From contig CAZSFD010000089.1 in NCBI GenBank assembly GCA_964606085.1, positions 1-21,381 on the forward strand: DNA of 21,381 nucleotides, written 5' to 3'. Below the pieces are notes generated by a model that had not been told where the DNA came from, ran no database searches, and saw nothing but the letters and a program-made list of their open reading frames with translations. The translations under genes were made by a program, and so were the position numbers. Position 1 is the first letter of the stretch. The number at the start of each line of letters is the position of its first letter. This document shows, piece by piece, positions 1-7,590 of this stretch. Source of the stretch: CAIQJJ01 sp964606085. GTDB taxonomy: Bacteria > Chloroflexota > Anaerolineae > Anaerolineales > UBA4823.

Positions 1-491
1 GTGGCGAGCTGCCCACCCATCGCCAGGCCGAGGTATTCCTGGGCGTTCTCTTCTGCGTTGGGGGTGGGCGGTTGCCGGGTAATTTCGGTTAGCTTTTGGG
101 TGGCCTGCAGCACACCCACCCGCGCCCACCCGAGCGGCACTTCATTGGACACCTGCACAAAGATGACCAGGTTATCGCCTGCCTCGGCGATCAGCGTGCG
201 GGCTTTCTTGCCTTCGCGCAAGACAATTTGCTGGTCGTGATATTCGCCGGTCAGTCGGGCAATCTCCTGGCTGGCGGCCAGGTCGCCGACGACCAGGGAA
301 CTGATCGCCAGCAGGTTGGCGTGGTTATAGTCACCCATGGCGCCCACCACCTGGCCGGTAATATCGCTCACCAGGGTAAAGCGGGCCGGAATGCTTTGCA
401 TCAGGTGGCTCAACACATCGGTGATGGCATCGGCCTGCCGGGATGAAATGGTCAGACCACTTCGTAATTGCACAGCGCCTTGTCGAATCAT
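1..491 (-). CDS. Roadblock/LC7 domain protein, 3' end outside window
   Basis: This partial reading frame on the minus strand starts at ATG 491-489 (MIRQGAVQLRSG) and stays open for 163 codons to the left edge. Residues of about 36-140 have the Roadblock/LC7 pattern: a strand RFTLVSDITGQVVGAMGDY, a helix with NLLAISSLVVGDLAASQEI, then LIAEAGDNLVIFVQV and GWARVGVLQATQKL. Roadblock/LC7 proteins (MglB is the studied bacterial example) dimerise and act on small Ras-like GTPases. That family role is known, but a GTPase partner here is inferred because the gene that would follow is outside the window. The start lies one base after the stop of the REC-Roadblock gene (TAACATG), so the two are very likely co-translated. 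The neighbour carries the same domain, so the two products may form a heterodimer. I did not see a transmembrane segment or signal peptide. Confidence 0.8.
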   Translation of the reverse strand, partial: MIRQGAVQLRSGLTISSRQADAITDVLSHLMQSIPARFTLVSDITGQVVGAMGDYNHANLLAISSLVVGDLAASQEIARLTGEYHDQQIVLREGKKARTLIAEAGDNLVIFVQVSNEVPLGWARVGVLQATQKLTEITRQPPTPNAEENAQEYLGLAMGGQLA

Positions 492-492
492 G

Positions 493-1611
493 TTAGTTCT
501 CCGCGCCAGGTTGGCGAGATTGGGTCACGTCCGCGGCGATCAGGCCGCGCTTGATGGCTTCTTCGTAGCTGAAAAGCTGGGGTTTGACTTCTCTGACGGG
601 GGTGGGTTTGGCGGCTGACGCAGAAACCGGAGCCGGCGTATTGCCTGGCTGTTGTGCGGTTGGCTGTGCCGCCCGAAGTGGTTGGGGGGTGGGTTTAGCG
701 GGCGGGGTGGCCGTGTGTTTTCCAGCAGGGGGTTCGTCTGTGCCGAGCAGTTTGTCAAATTCGCTGTCGAACTCGCTGATCGTCTCCTGGCCCAGCACGT
801 TGGCGGCATCGGCCGGATCGTCTTTGCCCAACATCTGCACCAGTTCTTTGGCGACGTGCTGGGCGTAATACCACACCGAACCCAGTTTGCTGCTGTATGG
901 GTTTTGTTCGATGATCAGGATCATCAACAATTGCCGCCCGATATTGACCGCATACAGGTTGACCCCCTTGCCCTCGCGGTAGGCCAGGTTGACGGCGTCT
1001 TCGTCGCCATCGAGGGCGCGCCCGGCCTCGGTCAGCGTGGCGATGCCGCCGCCGAGCAGCGAGGCAATTGCCTCGATGGGAAAATCCTGAATATCGCCAG
1101 TGCGCACGATGAGTTGACCGCTGGCATCCACCAAAAACGTGCAGCGCGCCCCCACATCGCCTTGCAGCTTTTCGAGCGCTTTGCTGAGTTGGCGATAGCG
1201 GTTATCCGATAAGATCAGCAAACCGGGCCGGTTGATGGCCACATCGGCCAACGATTCTTGCACGATGCGCCGGAAGGCGTTGATTTCCAGTGGTTTGTGG
1301 AGAAAATCGTGTGCGTGCAGCCGCCGGGCTTCATCTTCCAGCGATTCGCTGCCGTAGGCGGTCATCAAGATCACGCGCGCCGTCGGGCGGATGCTTTGCA
1401 CGGCTTCGAGCAGTTCGATGCCATTCATCCCCACCATTTTGTAATCGGTGACGACCAGGTCGTAATGCTGCTGGTTGAGCTTTTCGAGCGCCTTGTAGCC
1501 ATCGGTGACGGTCTCGACGCAGTATTCCTGGCCGAGTTTGCGCAGGCTGCTCTTCAGCACTTCGAGGATGGAGATTTCGTCGTCAACGATCAGGATGTTT
1601 TTGGGTTGCAT
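493..1611 (-). CDS. Receiver (REC) domain fused to Roadblock/LC7 domain
   Basis: The protein has 372 residues. Residues 1-125 are a complete phosphoreceiver domain with acidic pair D10/D11, phospho-acceptor D56 (VVTDYKM), switch threonine T84 (LMTAY) and lysine K106 (HKP). Residues of about 150-265 are a Roadblock/LC7 domain (TFLVDASGQLIVRTGD, then LLMILIIEQN and WYYAQHVAKELVQML). Residues of about 290-350 are a Pro/Ala/Thr-rich linker, followed by a short charged tail (FSYEEAIKRGLIAADV). There is no DNA-binding or catalytic output domain, so phosphorylation probably controls protein-protein contact through the Roadblock part. The gene follows the OmpR-type regulator after 96 bp and precedes a second Roadblock gene by one base. 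A TATAAA at 1650-1655 in that 96-bp gap could be an internal -10 box, but I see no good -35. The domain calls are firm; the GTPase link is inference. Confidence 0.88.
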   Translation of the reverse strand: MQPKNILIVDDEISILEVLKSSLRKLGQEYCVETVTDGYKALEKLNQQHYDLVVTDYKMVGMNGIELLEAVQSIRPTARVILMTAYGSESLEDEARRLHAHDFLHKPLEINAFRRIVQESLADVAINRPGLLILSDNRYRQLSKALEKLQGDVGARCTFLVDASGQLIVRTGDIQDFPIEAIASLLGGGIATLTEAGRALDGDEDAVNLAYREGKGVNLYAVNIGRQLLMILIIEQNPYSSKLGSVWYYAQHVAKELVQMLGKDDPADAANVLGQETISEFDSEFDKLLGTDEPPAGKHTATPPAKPTPQPLRAAQPTAQQPGNTPAPVSASAAKPTPVREVKPQLFSYEEAIKRGLIAADVTQSRQPGAEN

Positions 1612-1707
1612 CGCGTGTTCCGGGGTGAGGGGGGTGAACCGACACTCCGTTTATAGCACGCGCAAAACCGTTTTCAGGTAAGCGAAGGTTGGCAAAGGTT
1701 GGGCCGG

Positions 1708-2499
1708 TTATCCCCCACTCCATAAATAGCCCTTGTAGCGCACCGTCTTGATACACGCCGGTTTGGCCGGGTCGGGTTCGATCTTCTGGCGCAGTTGGTA
1801 AATGTGCCACTTGATGATTTCGCGCGCTTCGGCTTCTTCGCTTTCGTAGCCCAGGGCGTTCATCAAAAGAACACGCGCCGAAACCGGTTCGGGCGCGGCG
1901 CTGACCAGGCACGCCAGCAGGTCGAACTCGGTGGTGGTCAGTTCGACCTCGCGCCCGGCAAAATTGGCGTGGCGATGATGCAAATCCATCGTCAACAGGC
2001 CGTGGCGCAGAAAGCGCCGTTCGGCTGGCGCGGGGGCAGCCTGGGCGTCGCTCTGGTCTATTTGCAGGAGCAATTGTTTGAGCGTGTCTATCTGGCTGAG
2101 CAGCGCCTCGCGTTGCAGGGCGCGCTGGCGCTGCTCTAAACCTTCTTTGACGCGCGCCCGGATGGCCGCCGGAGCCGCCGGTTTGAAGAGATAGTCGAAG
2201 GCCCCCAGGCGCAGCGCATCTACGGCGCTTTCCAGTGAGCCGTGCGCCGTCAGGATGATGACGATCACGGCCGGGTCGAGGCGGCGCGCTTCGCGCAAGA
2301 CCTGCACGCCGCCCACATCTTGCATGCGCAAATCGAGCAGGATCAGGTCGTAGCTTTGTTGGGGCAGTTGGCGCAGGGCTTCTTCGCCGCTGGCTGCCAG
2401 GTCGAGCAGATAGCCCTGGTTGTGCAGGGTGCGCTCCAGCACGTGGCGGATATTCGGCTCGTCGTCTACGATCAAAATTCGCGGTGTTCTGGCATTCAT
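1708..2499 (-). CDS. OmpR/PhoB-family response regulator
   Basis: The protein has 263 residues. Residues 1-120 are a receiver domain with D12/D13, phospho-acceptor D56 (LLDLRM), T84 (LTAH) and K106 (FKP). A helical linker of about 40 residues (125-160) separates it from a winged-helix domain of about 165-261 with the OmpR signature TTTEFDLLACLVSAAPEPVS, a recognition-helix region around EIIKWHIYQLRQKIEPD, and the terminal hairpin KTVRYKGYLW. It should bind DNA and regulate transcription when phosphorylated. The ATG overlaps the TGA of the upstream sensor kinase gene by four bases (ATGA), so the two form a coupled pair. The extra alpha-helical linker is longer than in PhoB/OmpR but not unusual. 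The target genes cannot be told from the sequence. Confidence 0.93.
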   Translation of the reverse strand: MNARTPRILIVDDEPNIRHVLERTLHNQGYLLDLAASGEEALRQLPQQSYDLILLDLRMQDVGGVQVLREARRLDPAVIVIILTAHGSLESAVDALRLGAFDYLFKPAAPAAIRARVKEGLEQRQRALQREALLSQIDTLKQLLLQIDQSDAQAAPAPAERRFLRHGLLTMDLHHRHANFAGREVELTTTEFDLLACLVSAAPEPVSARVLLMNALGYESEEAEAREIIKWHIYQLRQKIEPDPAKPACIKTVRYKGYLWSGG

Positions 2500-4667
2500 G
2501 GGGCGGTGTGGTATCGTGGAAAGCGGATTACCAGGGCAATCACCTCGCCCTCGGCATAGCAGATTTCGACCTGCGCCTGGTGGGCGATGAGAATATCATG
2601 GCTGATTGATGAACTGAAGCTGGTGTTGGTCTCTTTGTAGGGGATGCCGGTCTGAAAGGTGCGCAGCCACGATGTTTCAGATAGGATGCGATTGGTGGTG
2701 GTGAAGGTAACGGTGATGGCATTTTCGATCATTTCCGAGTTGATTCCCAGGCTGCCACCTTCTAGTTGCCCCAGGCTGTCGGCAAAATTGAGCAGCAAAC
2801 TGAGAAAAATAAGGTGCAACTGGTTGCGAATACTGCGCAGCAGGGTGGGTTCGTCGGTCAGGTGGACATCCAGCGTCACATCCTGGCGGTGCAGTTCCTT
2901 GCTGGCCATGCGGATCGTCTCTTGCAGCACTTCGTTGACGTGCAGAATTTCAGGCTCGTCTTGCTGCGGGCGGTAAATTTGCCTCATGCGGCTGACCAGG
3001 TCTACCACGCGGTCGGTTTCATTCAGGCTCATCTGCAAGAAGGTGATCACTTCCTCGGTATCGTGGATGTCTTCGAGGGCCAGGGTCAGCGCGCCGCGAA
3101 TGGCCTGCATGGGATTGTTGATCTCGTGCGACAGGCTGGCCGTCAGGCGTCCCACCGTTGCCAGGCGTTCGGTGTGGATGACCTGGCGCGCCAACGCATC
3201 GCGTTCGGCGATCAAGGCCAGCAGCCGGGCGTGTGTCTGCGCGTTGCCCACGGCAATGCCGATCATCTCGCCAGCAGTAGCGAGCAGCGTGGCGTCTTCG
3301 GGGGTGAAACCAGCGCCCACCTTGTTGATCAGCGTAAAGAACCCGGTGATTTCGCCGTGCGCCCGCATGGGGATGACGATCATATTTTCGGCGCGCACCT
3401 GCAAATGCTGGCTGATCTTCTGTGCAAAATCACCTTGTGTGTCCAGGTGATTGTAAATGGTGGTCCGCCCGGTGCGGAAGGTCTCCGAGAAGGGTGCGCA
3501 AGTGCGCTCGCAGCCCGACCATTGCACCCTATCGAGCGAGATACCCAGATGCGCCAACGGGTGCAGCCAATCGTCGTTGGTTTCGCTGGCCCACAGGATG
3601 CCAAATTCGGTTTCGCACAGGCGGTTGAACCATTGCAGGGCGCGGTCGAGGGTGGTTTGCAAATCCAGCTTCTCGGCCACTTGCTGGCTCATTTCGTAGA
3701 GGGCGTGTTGCTGGGCGATGTTTTCGCGCAGGGCCGTCACCAGGCGGGCGTTGACCATCGTCGCCGCGGCCAGGTCGGCGATGCTTTCGCTCAATGAGAT
3801 TTCGCGTTCGCTGAACAGAATTTTGGACGAAGCGCAGATCGCCATCACACCGATAATCTGACGATGATGGTGCAGCGGCACAATCAGGAATGATTTATCC
3901 TTTTTCGTCAGGCAGTTATCCAGCACCAGGTCAAAACGCGCATCGTGAATGGCCTCACTGCCCATAATGCACACGCTTTGGCGATGCGCCGCGGCCCAAC
4001 CGATCAGCCCCTGACCCAAGGGGATATCGGGTGTGGGGTTGAAGTCGAAACTTGAAGTCAGCGAAACCGCCAGATGCAAGGTGCGTTGATCGGGTTGTAA
4101 CAGCCACACCACCCCCGAAGCGGCATGCAAAAACTGGAGCATCTGCTCCACCGTGCGCATGGCGATGGATTCCGCGCTCAATTCTTCGGTGATGATGCGG
4201 GCGATCAGGCCAATGAAGGCATCTTGCGTGATGGCAGCCTGGAGGTCGTTGCGCAGGTTGGTACATTCCTGGTGCAGCCGCAACAGATTGCGGATGCGGG
4301 CGGCATCGAGGGCCGGGTCGCAGGGCAGCAGCAGGTAATCGGTCAGGCCCAACGCCGCCACCTGGCTGCGCTGATCGAGGTGATCGATCAACGCAAGGAT
4401 AGGGACACCGGGAAAAATGTCACCGTGGCAGATAGCTTTCAAGCCCTCGTTCGGAAAACACGCCTGCCCCGCAGAAAAATCCACCAGAATTAATTGCAAG
4501 GCTGGCAGAATGATGTCTTCCATCTTGTTCTGGCTGGCTTGCTCGTGGGAGGCTATCTGGCAACTGGCGATGTTCGCAAGCAGTGCGCGGGTAGCATCCT
4601 CGGTAGCTTGTCGGTTTGTGATAAGCATCACCATGACTGTATTCGCTGGTACAGGTATTTCTTCCAT
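2496..4667 (-). CDS. GAF-domain sensor histidine kinase with degenerate receiver and degenerate ATP-binding domain
   Basis: The protein has 723 residues and no membrane segment, so it is a cytoplasmic sensor. The order is: a receiver-like fold at about 10-130 that keeps D63 (LILVDF) but has T17/N18 for the acidic pair and LLP for the conserved KP; GAF 1 at about 150-310; GAF 2 at about 322-480; a HisKA dimerisation helix with phospho-acceptor H514 (SLSHEINNPM); and a HATPase_c region at 575-720. The last domain keeps an N-box-like asparagine, N627 (LLLNFADSL). It lacks a recognisable DxGxG (G1), and where the G2 glycines are expected it has TSFSSSISHDILIAHQ. The kinase may therefore bind ATP weakly or act as a phosphotransfer or scaffold partner. 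It is the first gene of the cluster and overlaps the OmpR-type regulator by 4 bp. Its ATG is preceded only by a weak AGGAT ribosome site. Confidence 0.9.
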   Translation of the reverse strand: MEEIPVPANTVMVMLITNRQATEDATRALLANIASCQIASHEQASQNKMEDIILPALQLILVDFSAGQACFPNEGLKAICHGDIFPGVPILALIDHLDQRSQVAALGLTDYLLLPCDPALDAARIRNLLRLHQECTNLRNDLQAAITQDAFIGLIARIITEELSAESIAMRTVEQMLQFLHAASGVVWLLQPDQRTLHLAVSLTSSFDFNPTPDIPLGQGLIGWAAAHRQSVCIMGSEAIHDARFDLVLDNCLTKKDKSFLIVPLHHHRQIIGVMAICASSKILFSEREISLSESIADLAAATMVNARLVTALRENIAQQHALYEMSQQVAEKLDLQTTLDRALQWFNRLCETEFGILWASETNDDWLHPLAHLGISLDRVQWSGCERTCAPFSETFRTGRTTIYNHLDTQGDFAQKISQHLQVRAENMIVIPMRAHGEITGFFTLINKVGAGFTPEDATLLATAGEMIGIAVGNAQTHARLLALIAERDALARQVIHTERLATVGRLTASLSHEINNPMQAIRGALTLALEDIHDTEEVITFLQMSLNETDRVVDLVSRMRQIYRPQQDEPEILHVNEVLQETIRMASKELHRQDVTLDVHLTDEPTLLRSIRNQLHLIFLSLLLNFADSLGQLEGGSLGINSEMIENAITVTFTTTNRILSETSWLRTFQTGIPYKETNTSFSSSISHDILIAHQAQVEICYAEGEVIALVIRFPRYHTAP

Positions 4668-4847
4668 CCCAATCCTATCATCTCCAGAAATGTGTTCGGA
4701 AACTTGATGTTAGCATAAATTTTTTCCCCAGTACATTCATCTTCACCCCCATCCCAATCCCTGCCTTGCTGCCCCCTATGCTGGCAAGGGATAGCTGATC
4801 AGCTCCCATACCGTTCAACGGTGGTTCTGTACCCATAATCGCCTGAG
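4668..4847. other. Non-coding upstream region of the sensor kinase gene
   Basis: No gene is seen here. The stretch holds a 12-bp palindrome (AGCTGATCAGCT, about 4785-4805) and a CCGTT/AACGG inverted pair just beyond it. A 12-bp direct repeat (CCATCCCAATCC at 4664-4675 and 4749-4760) has one copy covering the kinase start codon. A TATGCT on the minus strand near 4710-4717 could be a -10 box for the kinase, but it has no convincing -35. Confidence 0.4.
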
Positions 4848-4893
4848 AAAAACACACAACCCCACAGGGCTTACCCGCGGGGTTGCGTGTTTT
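4848..4893 (-). terminator. Rho-independent terminator of the tRNA-Gln gene
   Basis: Arms AAAACACACAACCCC (4849-4863) and GGGGTTGCGTGTTTT (4879-4893) form a 15-bp stem. On the minus strand every position pairs, with one G-U wobble. On the plus strand the same position is an A-C mismatch, so the element is built for minus-strand RNA. A run of five U follows the stem on that strand. It lies 66 nt past the 3' end of the tRNA. Confidence 0.8.
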
Positions 4894-4958
4894 AGCCCGT
4901 TGATGGGGCGATGCAGTTTCGCTCCTTCGCTTGTTTCAGGAGCTATGCTTATTTCAGG

Positions 4959-5029
4959 CTGGGGCTCAGGGATTCGAACCCCGGCATACAGATCCAGAGT
5001 CTGCTGTCCTACCACTAGACGAAGCCCCA
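4959..5029 (-). tRNA. tRNA-Gln (anticodon CTG)
   Basis: The 71-nt cloverleaf reads on the minus strand. The acceptor stem is TGGGGCT paired with AGCCCCA, all seven pairs canonical. The D arm is GTCTAGTGGTAGGAC. The anticodon stem GCAGA/TCTGT encloses loop CTCTGGA, with anticodon CTG at 4995-4997. The T arm is CGGGG-TTCGAAT-CCCTG. The discriminator base is G73, as expected for tRNA-Gln, and T1-A72 is the weak first pair typical of glutamine tRNAs. The 3' CCA is not encoded (CCT follows), so a CCA-adding enzyme is needed. The gene stands alone between the kinase cluster and pbpC, with its own terminator downstream. Confidence 0.95.
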
Positions 5030-5046
5030 GGGATTGAGCGGGGCAA

Positions 5047-5052
5047 ATTTTA
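5047..5052 (-). promoter_or_regulatory. Possible -10 box of tRNA-Gln
   Basis: TAAAAT on the minus strand lies 17 nt before the tRNA 5' end, which suits a short 5' leader removed by RNase P. I see no good -35 at 16-18 nt, so this is a weak call. Confidence 0.35.
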
Positions 5053-5109
5053 CCACAGTTTATTGCCATTACGAGACATTGCAGCAATTCTTCAAACCGA
5101 AGCCAAAGG

Positions 5110-5115
5110 TATAAT
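5110..5115 (+). promoter_or_regulatory. -10 box of pbpC, giving a probably leaderless mRNA
   Basis: A perfect TATAAT ends 6 nt before the ATG at 5122, so transcription would begin at or next to the start codon. No Shine-Dalgarno sequence is present in the short gap (CCCTTC). No strong -35 is seen at 17 nt. The ftsY start in this window has the same arrangement, which supports the reading. Confidence 0.6.
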
Positions 5116-5121
5116 CCCTTC

Positions 5122-7590
5122 ATGCACAGCAAACGCGCCAAAATCCTCTCGCTTACCGCGGCAGCGATCCTGCTGGCCCTGCTCACGGGCTACCGCTGGC
5201 TCACCCACAATCTCCCTTCCCTCGACACCCTCGCCAGCCGCCTCACCCCCCCCTCCATCCGCATCACCGACCGCCAGGGACGCCTGCTCTACGACGTGCT
5301 GCCCACCGCAAGCGGACGCCACACCGCAGTTGCCCTGGACGAAATCCCCCTCGCCTGCCAGCAGGCCACCATCGCCACCGAAGACCGCTACTTCTACCAA
5401 AACCCCGGCATAGATGTCAGCGGCATCCTGCGCGCCCTGTGGATCAACCTCACCGGCGGCGAAGTGCGCGCTGGCGGCAGCACGCTCACGCAGCAAGTCG
5501 TCCGCACACTCCTCCTCGAAGCCAGCGAACGCGGCGAGATCAGCCTGCGGCGCAAACTGCGCGAGGCCCTGCTGGCCTTCCAACTCACCCGCCAGCGCAG
5601 CAAAGACGATATCCTGGCGTTGTATCTCAACCACACCTACTACGGCGGCATGGCCTACGGCCTCGAAGCCGCCGCCCAGACCTTCTTCGCCAGACCCGCC
5701 AGCAGCCTCGACACCGCCGAATGCGCCCTGCTGGCCGGTTTGCCGCAAGCGCCTGCCACCTACAATCCCTTCACCGATCCCCAAGCCGCCAAAAAGCGCC
5801 AGCAGGTCGTCCTGCGCCTGATGCTCGAACAGGGCTATCTCGACGAATCCCAGCACGCCCTGGCCGCCGGCGAGCCGCTCACCTACGCCAGCACACCTTA
5901 CCCCATCGAAGCGCCGCACTTCGTCCTCATGGTACGCAACGAACTGGATGCGCTGTTCACGCCCGAAGCCATTTACACCAGCGGCGGCCTCAGCGTGCAA
6001 ACCACCCTCGACCTCGACTGGCAGCACCTCGCCGAACATGCCGTTGCTACCCAGGTCAAAAAGGTTAAAGATGACCCCGTGGGCTTCGGCCACAACCTCA
6101 ACAGCGCCGCCCTGGTCGCCCTCACCCCACAGACCGGCGCAATCATGGCCCTGGTGGGCAGCCCCGATTATTTCGACGCTCAAAACGGCGGGGCGATCAA
6201 CATGGCCCTCGCCCCGCGCCAGCCCGGTTCATCGCTCAAACCACTCGTCTATGCTGCCGCCTTCGACCCCGCAGCCGTGCAGCCCTGGACGCCCGGCACG
6301 ATGCTGCTCGACGTGACCACCTTCTTCCAGACCCGCGACGGCGAACCCTACATCCCCAAAAACTACGACGGCCTCGAACACGGCCCTGTGCTGGCCCGTC
6401 AGGCATTGGCCTCCTCGCTCAACATCCCCGCCGTGCTTGCCCTCGACCACATCGGCCTGCCCGCCCTGTTCAACCTGGCCGGCAAACTCGGCATCACCAC
6501 CTTGCAAAACCCCGACGATTTCGATCTCTCACTCGCCCTCGGCGGCGGCGATGTCAAATTGATCGAACTGACTGCCGCCTACGCCGCCTTCGCCAACCAG
6601 GGCCTCCGTGTCAGCCCCTACGCCATCGAGCGCATCACCGACCCTGCCGGGCGTGTCCTCTACCAACACCCATCGCCTTCCCAGCCACGCGTCCTCGATG
6701 CGCGCCTGGCCTGGCTGATCAGCGATATTCTCAGCGACAACAACGCCCGCCAACTCGGCTTCGGCGACAATTCATCCCTGCGCCTCGACCGCCCCGCCGC
6801 CGTCAAAACCGGCACCACCACCAACTGGCACGACAACTGGACGATTGGCTACACGCCAGAACTCGCCGTGGGCGTATGGGCCGGCAACACCAACTACGAA
6901 CCGATGCGCGACATCACCGGTCTCACTGGCGCAGCCCCCATCTGGCATCAATTCCTGCGCGAGGCCCTCAGCGGCCAGCCCGCCAGCGCCTTCGAGCGTC
7001 CCGATGGCCTAGTGCGCCTCACCATCTGCGCCCTCTCTGGCCTGCTGCCATCCCCCGATTGCCCCTACACCCGCGACGAATGGTTCATCGCTGGCACACA
7101 ACCACACCTGGCCGACACCACCTACCGCCGCATCCCCATAGATACCGCCACCCGCCGCCTGGCCGACGAATCCACGCCTGTCGAACGGCGCAGCGAAATC
7201 GTCGTCCTCGATCTCCCCCCATCTGCCCGCAATTGGGCGCACACCCAGGGAATTTCCCTGTTCAGCGATTTCACCTTACCGGCCCAAGCCGCCGATACAG
7301 CCCCACTCGCCATCACCAGCCCGGCAGCGAACAGCATCTACCGCATCACCACCAGTCTGCCACCCGAGAATCAGCGCATCCAATTCCAGGCATCCAGCAC
7401 CATCCAACTTAGCGATGTGACCCTTTGGCTGGATGACGTTCCGTTAACCACCTTCCCGTCCCCGCCCTACGAATTCTGGTGGACGCTGGCGGCAGGTCAA
7501 CACACGCTCTGGGCCGAAGGAATGGATTCCAGCGGTAAGAGGTTTACCAGCACAAGCGTAATTTTTGAAGTTATGGAGCAAAAGCCATGA
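5122..7590 (+). CDS. pbpC: Penicillin-binding protein 1C (bifunctional glycosyltransferase/transpeptidase)
   Basis: The 822-residue class A penicillin-binding protein polymerises lipid II and cross-links peptidoglycan outside the membrane. A membrane anchor lies at about 8-24 (ILSLTAAAILLALLTGY). The GT51 glycosyltransferase spans about 65-235, with catalytic E87 in TEDRYFYQNPGID, then GGSTLTQQ (118-125), RKLREA (144-149) and ECALLAGLPQAP (200-211). The transpeptidase spans about 300-610, with S370-x-x-K373 (GSSLKP), S432-L-N434 and K562-T-G (KTGTTTNWHDNW). Residues of about 725-818 are a beta-rich C-terminal domain (ITSPAANSIYRI ... GQHTLWAEGMD) of the BiPBP_C type, the feature that separates PBP1C from PBP1A. 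All catalytic residues are present. The start is supported by the adjoining -10 box and by the position of the anchor. The stop overlaps the next gene (ATGA), which links it to a carotenoid-type desaturase. Confidence 0.92.
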   Translation: MHSKRAKILSLTAAAILLALLTGYRWLTHNLPSLDTLASRLTPPSIRITDRQGRLLYDVLPTASGRHTAVALDEIPLACQQATIATEDRYFYQNPGIDVSGILRALWINLTGGEVRAGGSTLTQQVVRTLLLEASERGEISLRRKLREALLAFQLTRQRSKDDILALYLNHTYYGGMAYGLEAAAQTFFARPASSLDTAECALLAGLPQAPATYNPFTDPQAAKKRQQVVLRLMLEQGYLDESQHALAAGEPLTYASTPYPIEAPHFVLMVRNELDALFTPEAIYTSGGLSVQTTLDLDWQHLAEHAVATQVKKVKDDPVGFGHNLNSAALVALTPQTGAIMALVGSPDYFDAQNGGAINMALAPRQPGSSLKPLVYAAAFDPAAVQPWTPGTMLLDVTTFFQTRDGEPYIPKNYDGLEHGPVLARQALASSLNIPAVLALDHIGLPALFNLAGKLGITTLQNPDDFDLSLALGGGDVKLIELTAAYAAFANQGLRVSPYAIERITDPAGRVLYQHPSPSQPRVLDARLAWLISDILSDNNARQLGFGDNSSLRLDRPAAVKTGTTTNWHDNWTIGYTPELAVGVWAGNTNYEPMRDITGLTGAAPIWHQFLREALSGQPASAFERPDGLVRLTICALSGLLPSPDCPYTRDEWFIAGTQPHLADTTYRRIPIDTATRRLADESTPVERRSEIVVLDLPPSARNWAHTQGISLFSDFTLPAQAADTAPLAITSPAANSIYRITTSLPPENQRIQFQASSTIQLSDVTLWLDDVPLTTFPSPPYEFWWTLAAGQHTLWAEGMDSSGKRFTSTSVIFEVMEQKP

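Noticed and set aside
4785..4830. Operator for the kinase cluster from the AGCTGATCAGCT palindrome
   Set aside because: It is about 130 bp from the start codon with no promoter nearby, so position does not support it.
5092..6183. Open frame of 363 codons on the minus strand
   Set aside because: It is the antisense shadow of pbpC: Gly/Glu/Val-rich, no domain, and pbpC has all its catalytic motifs.
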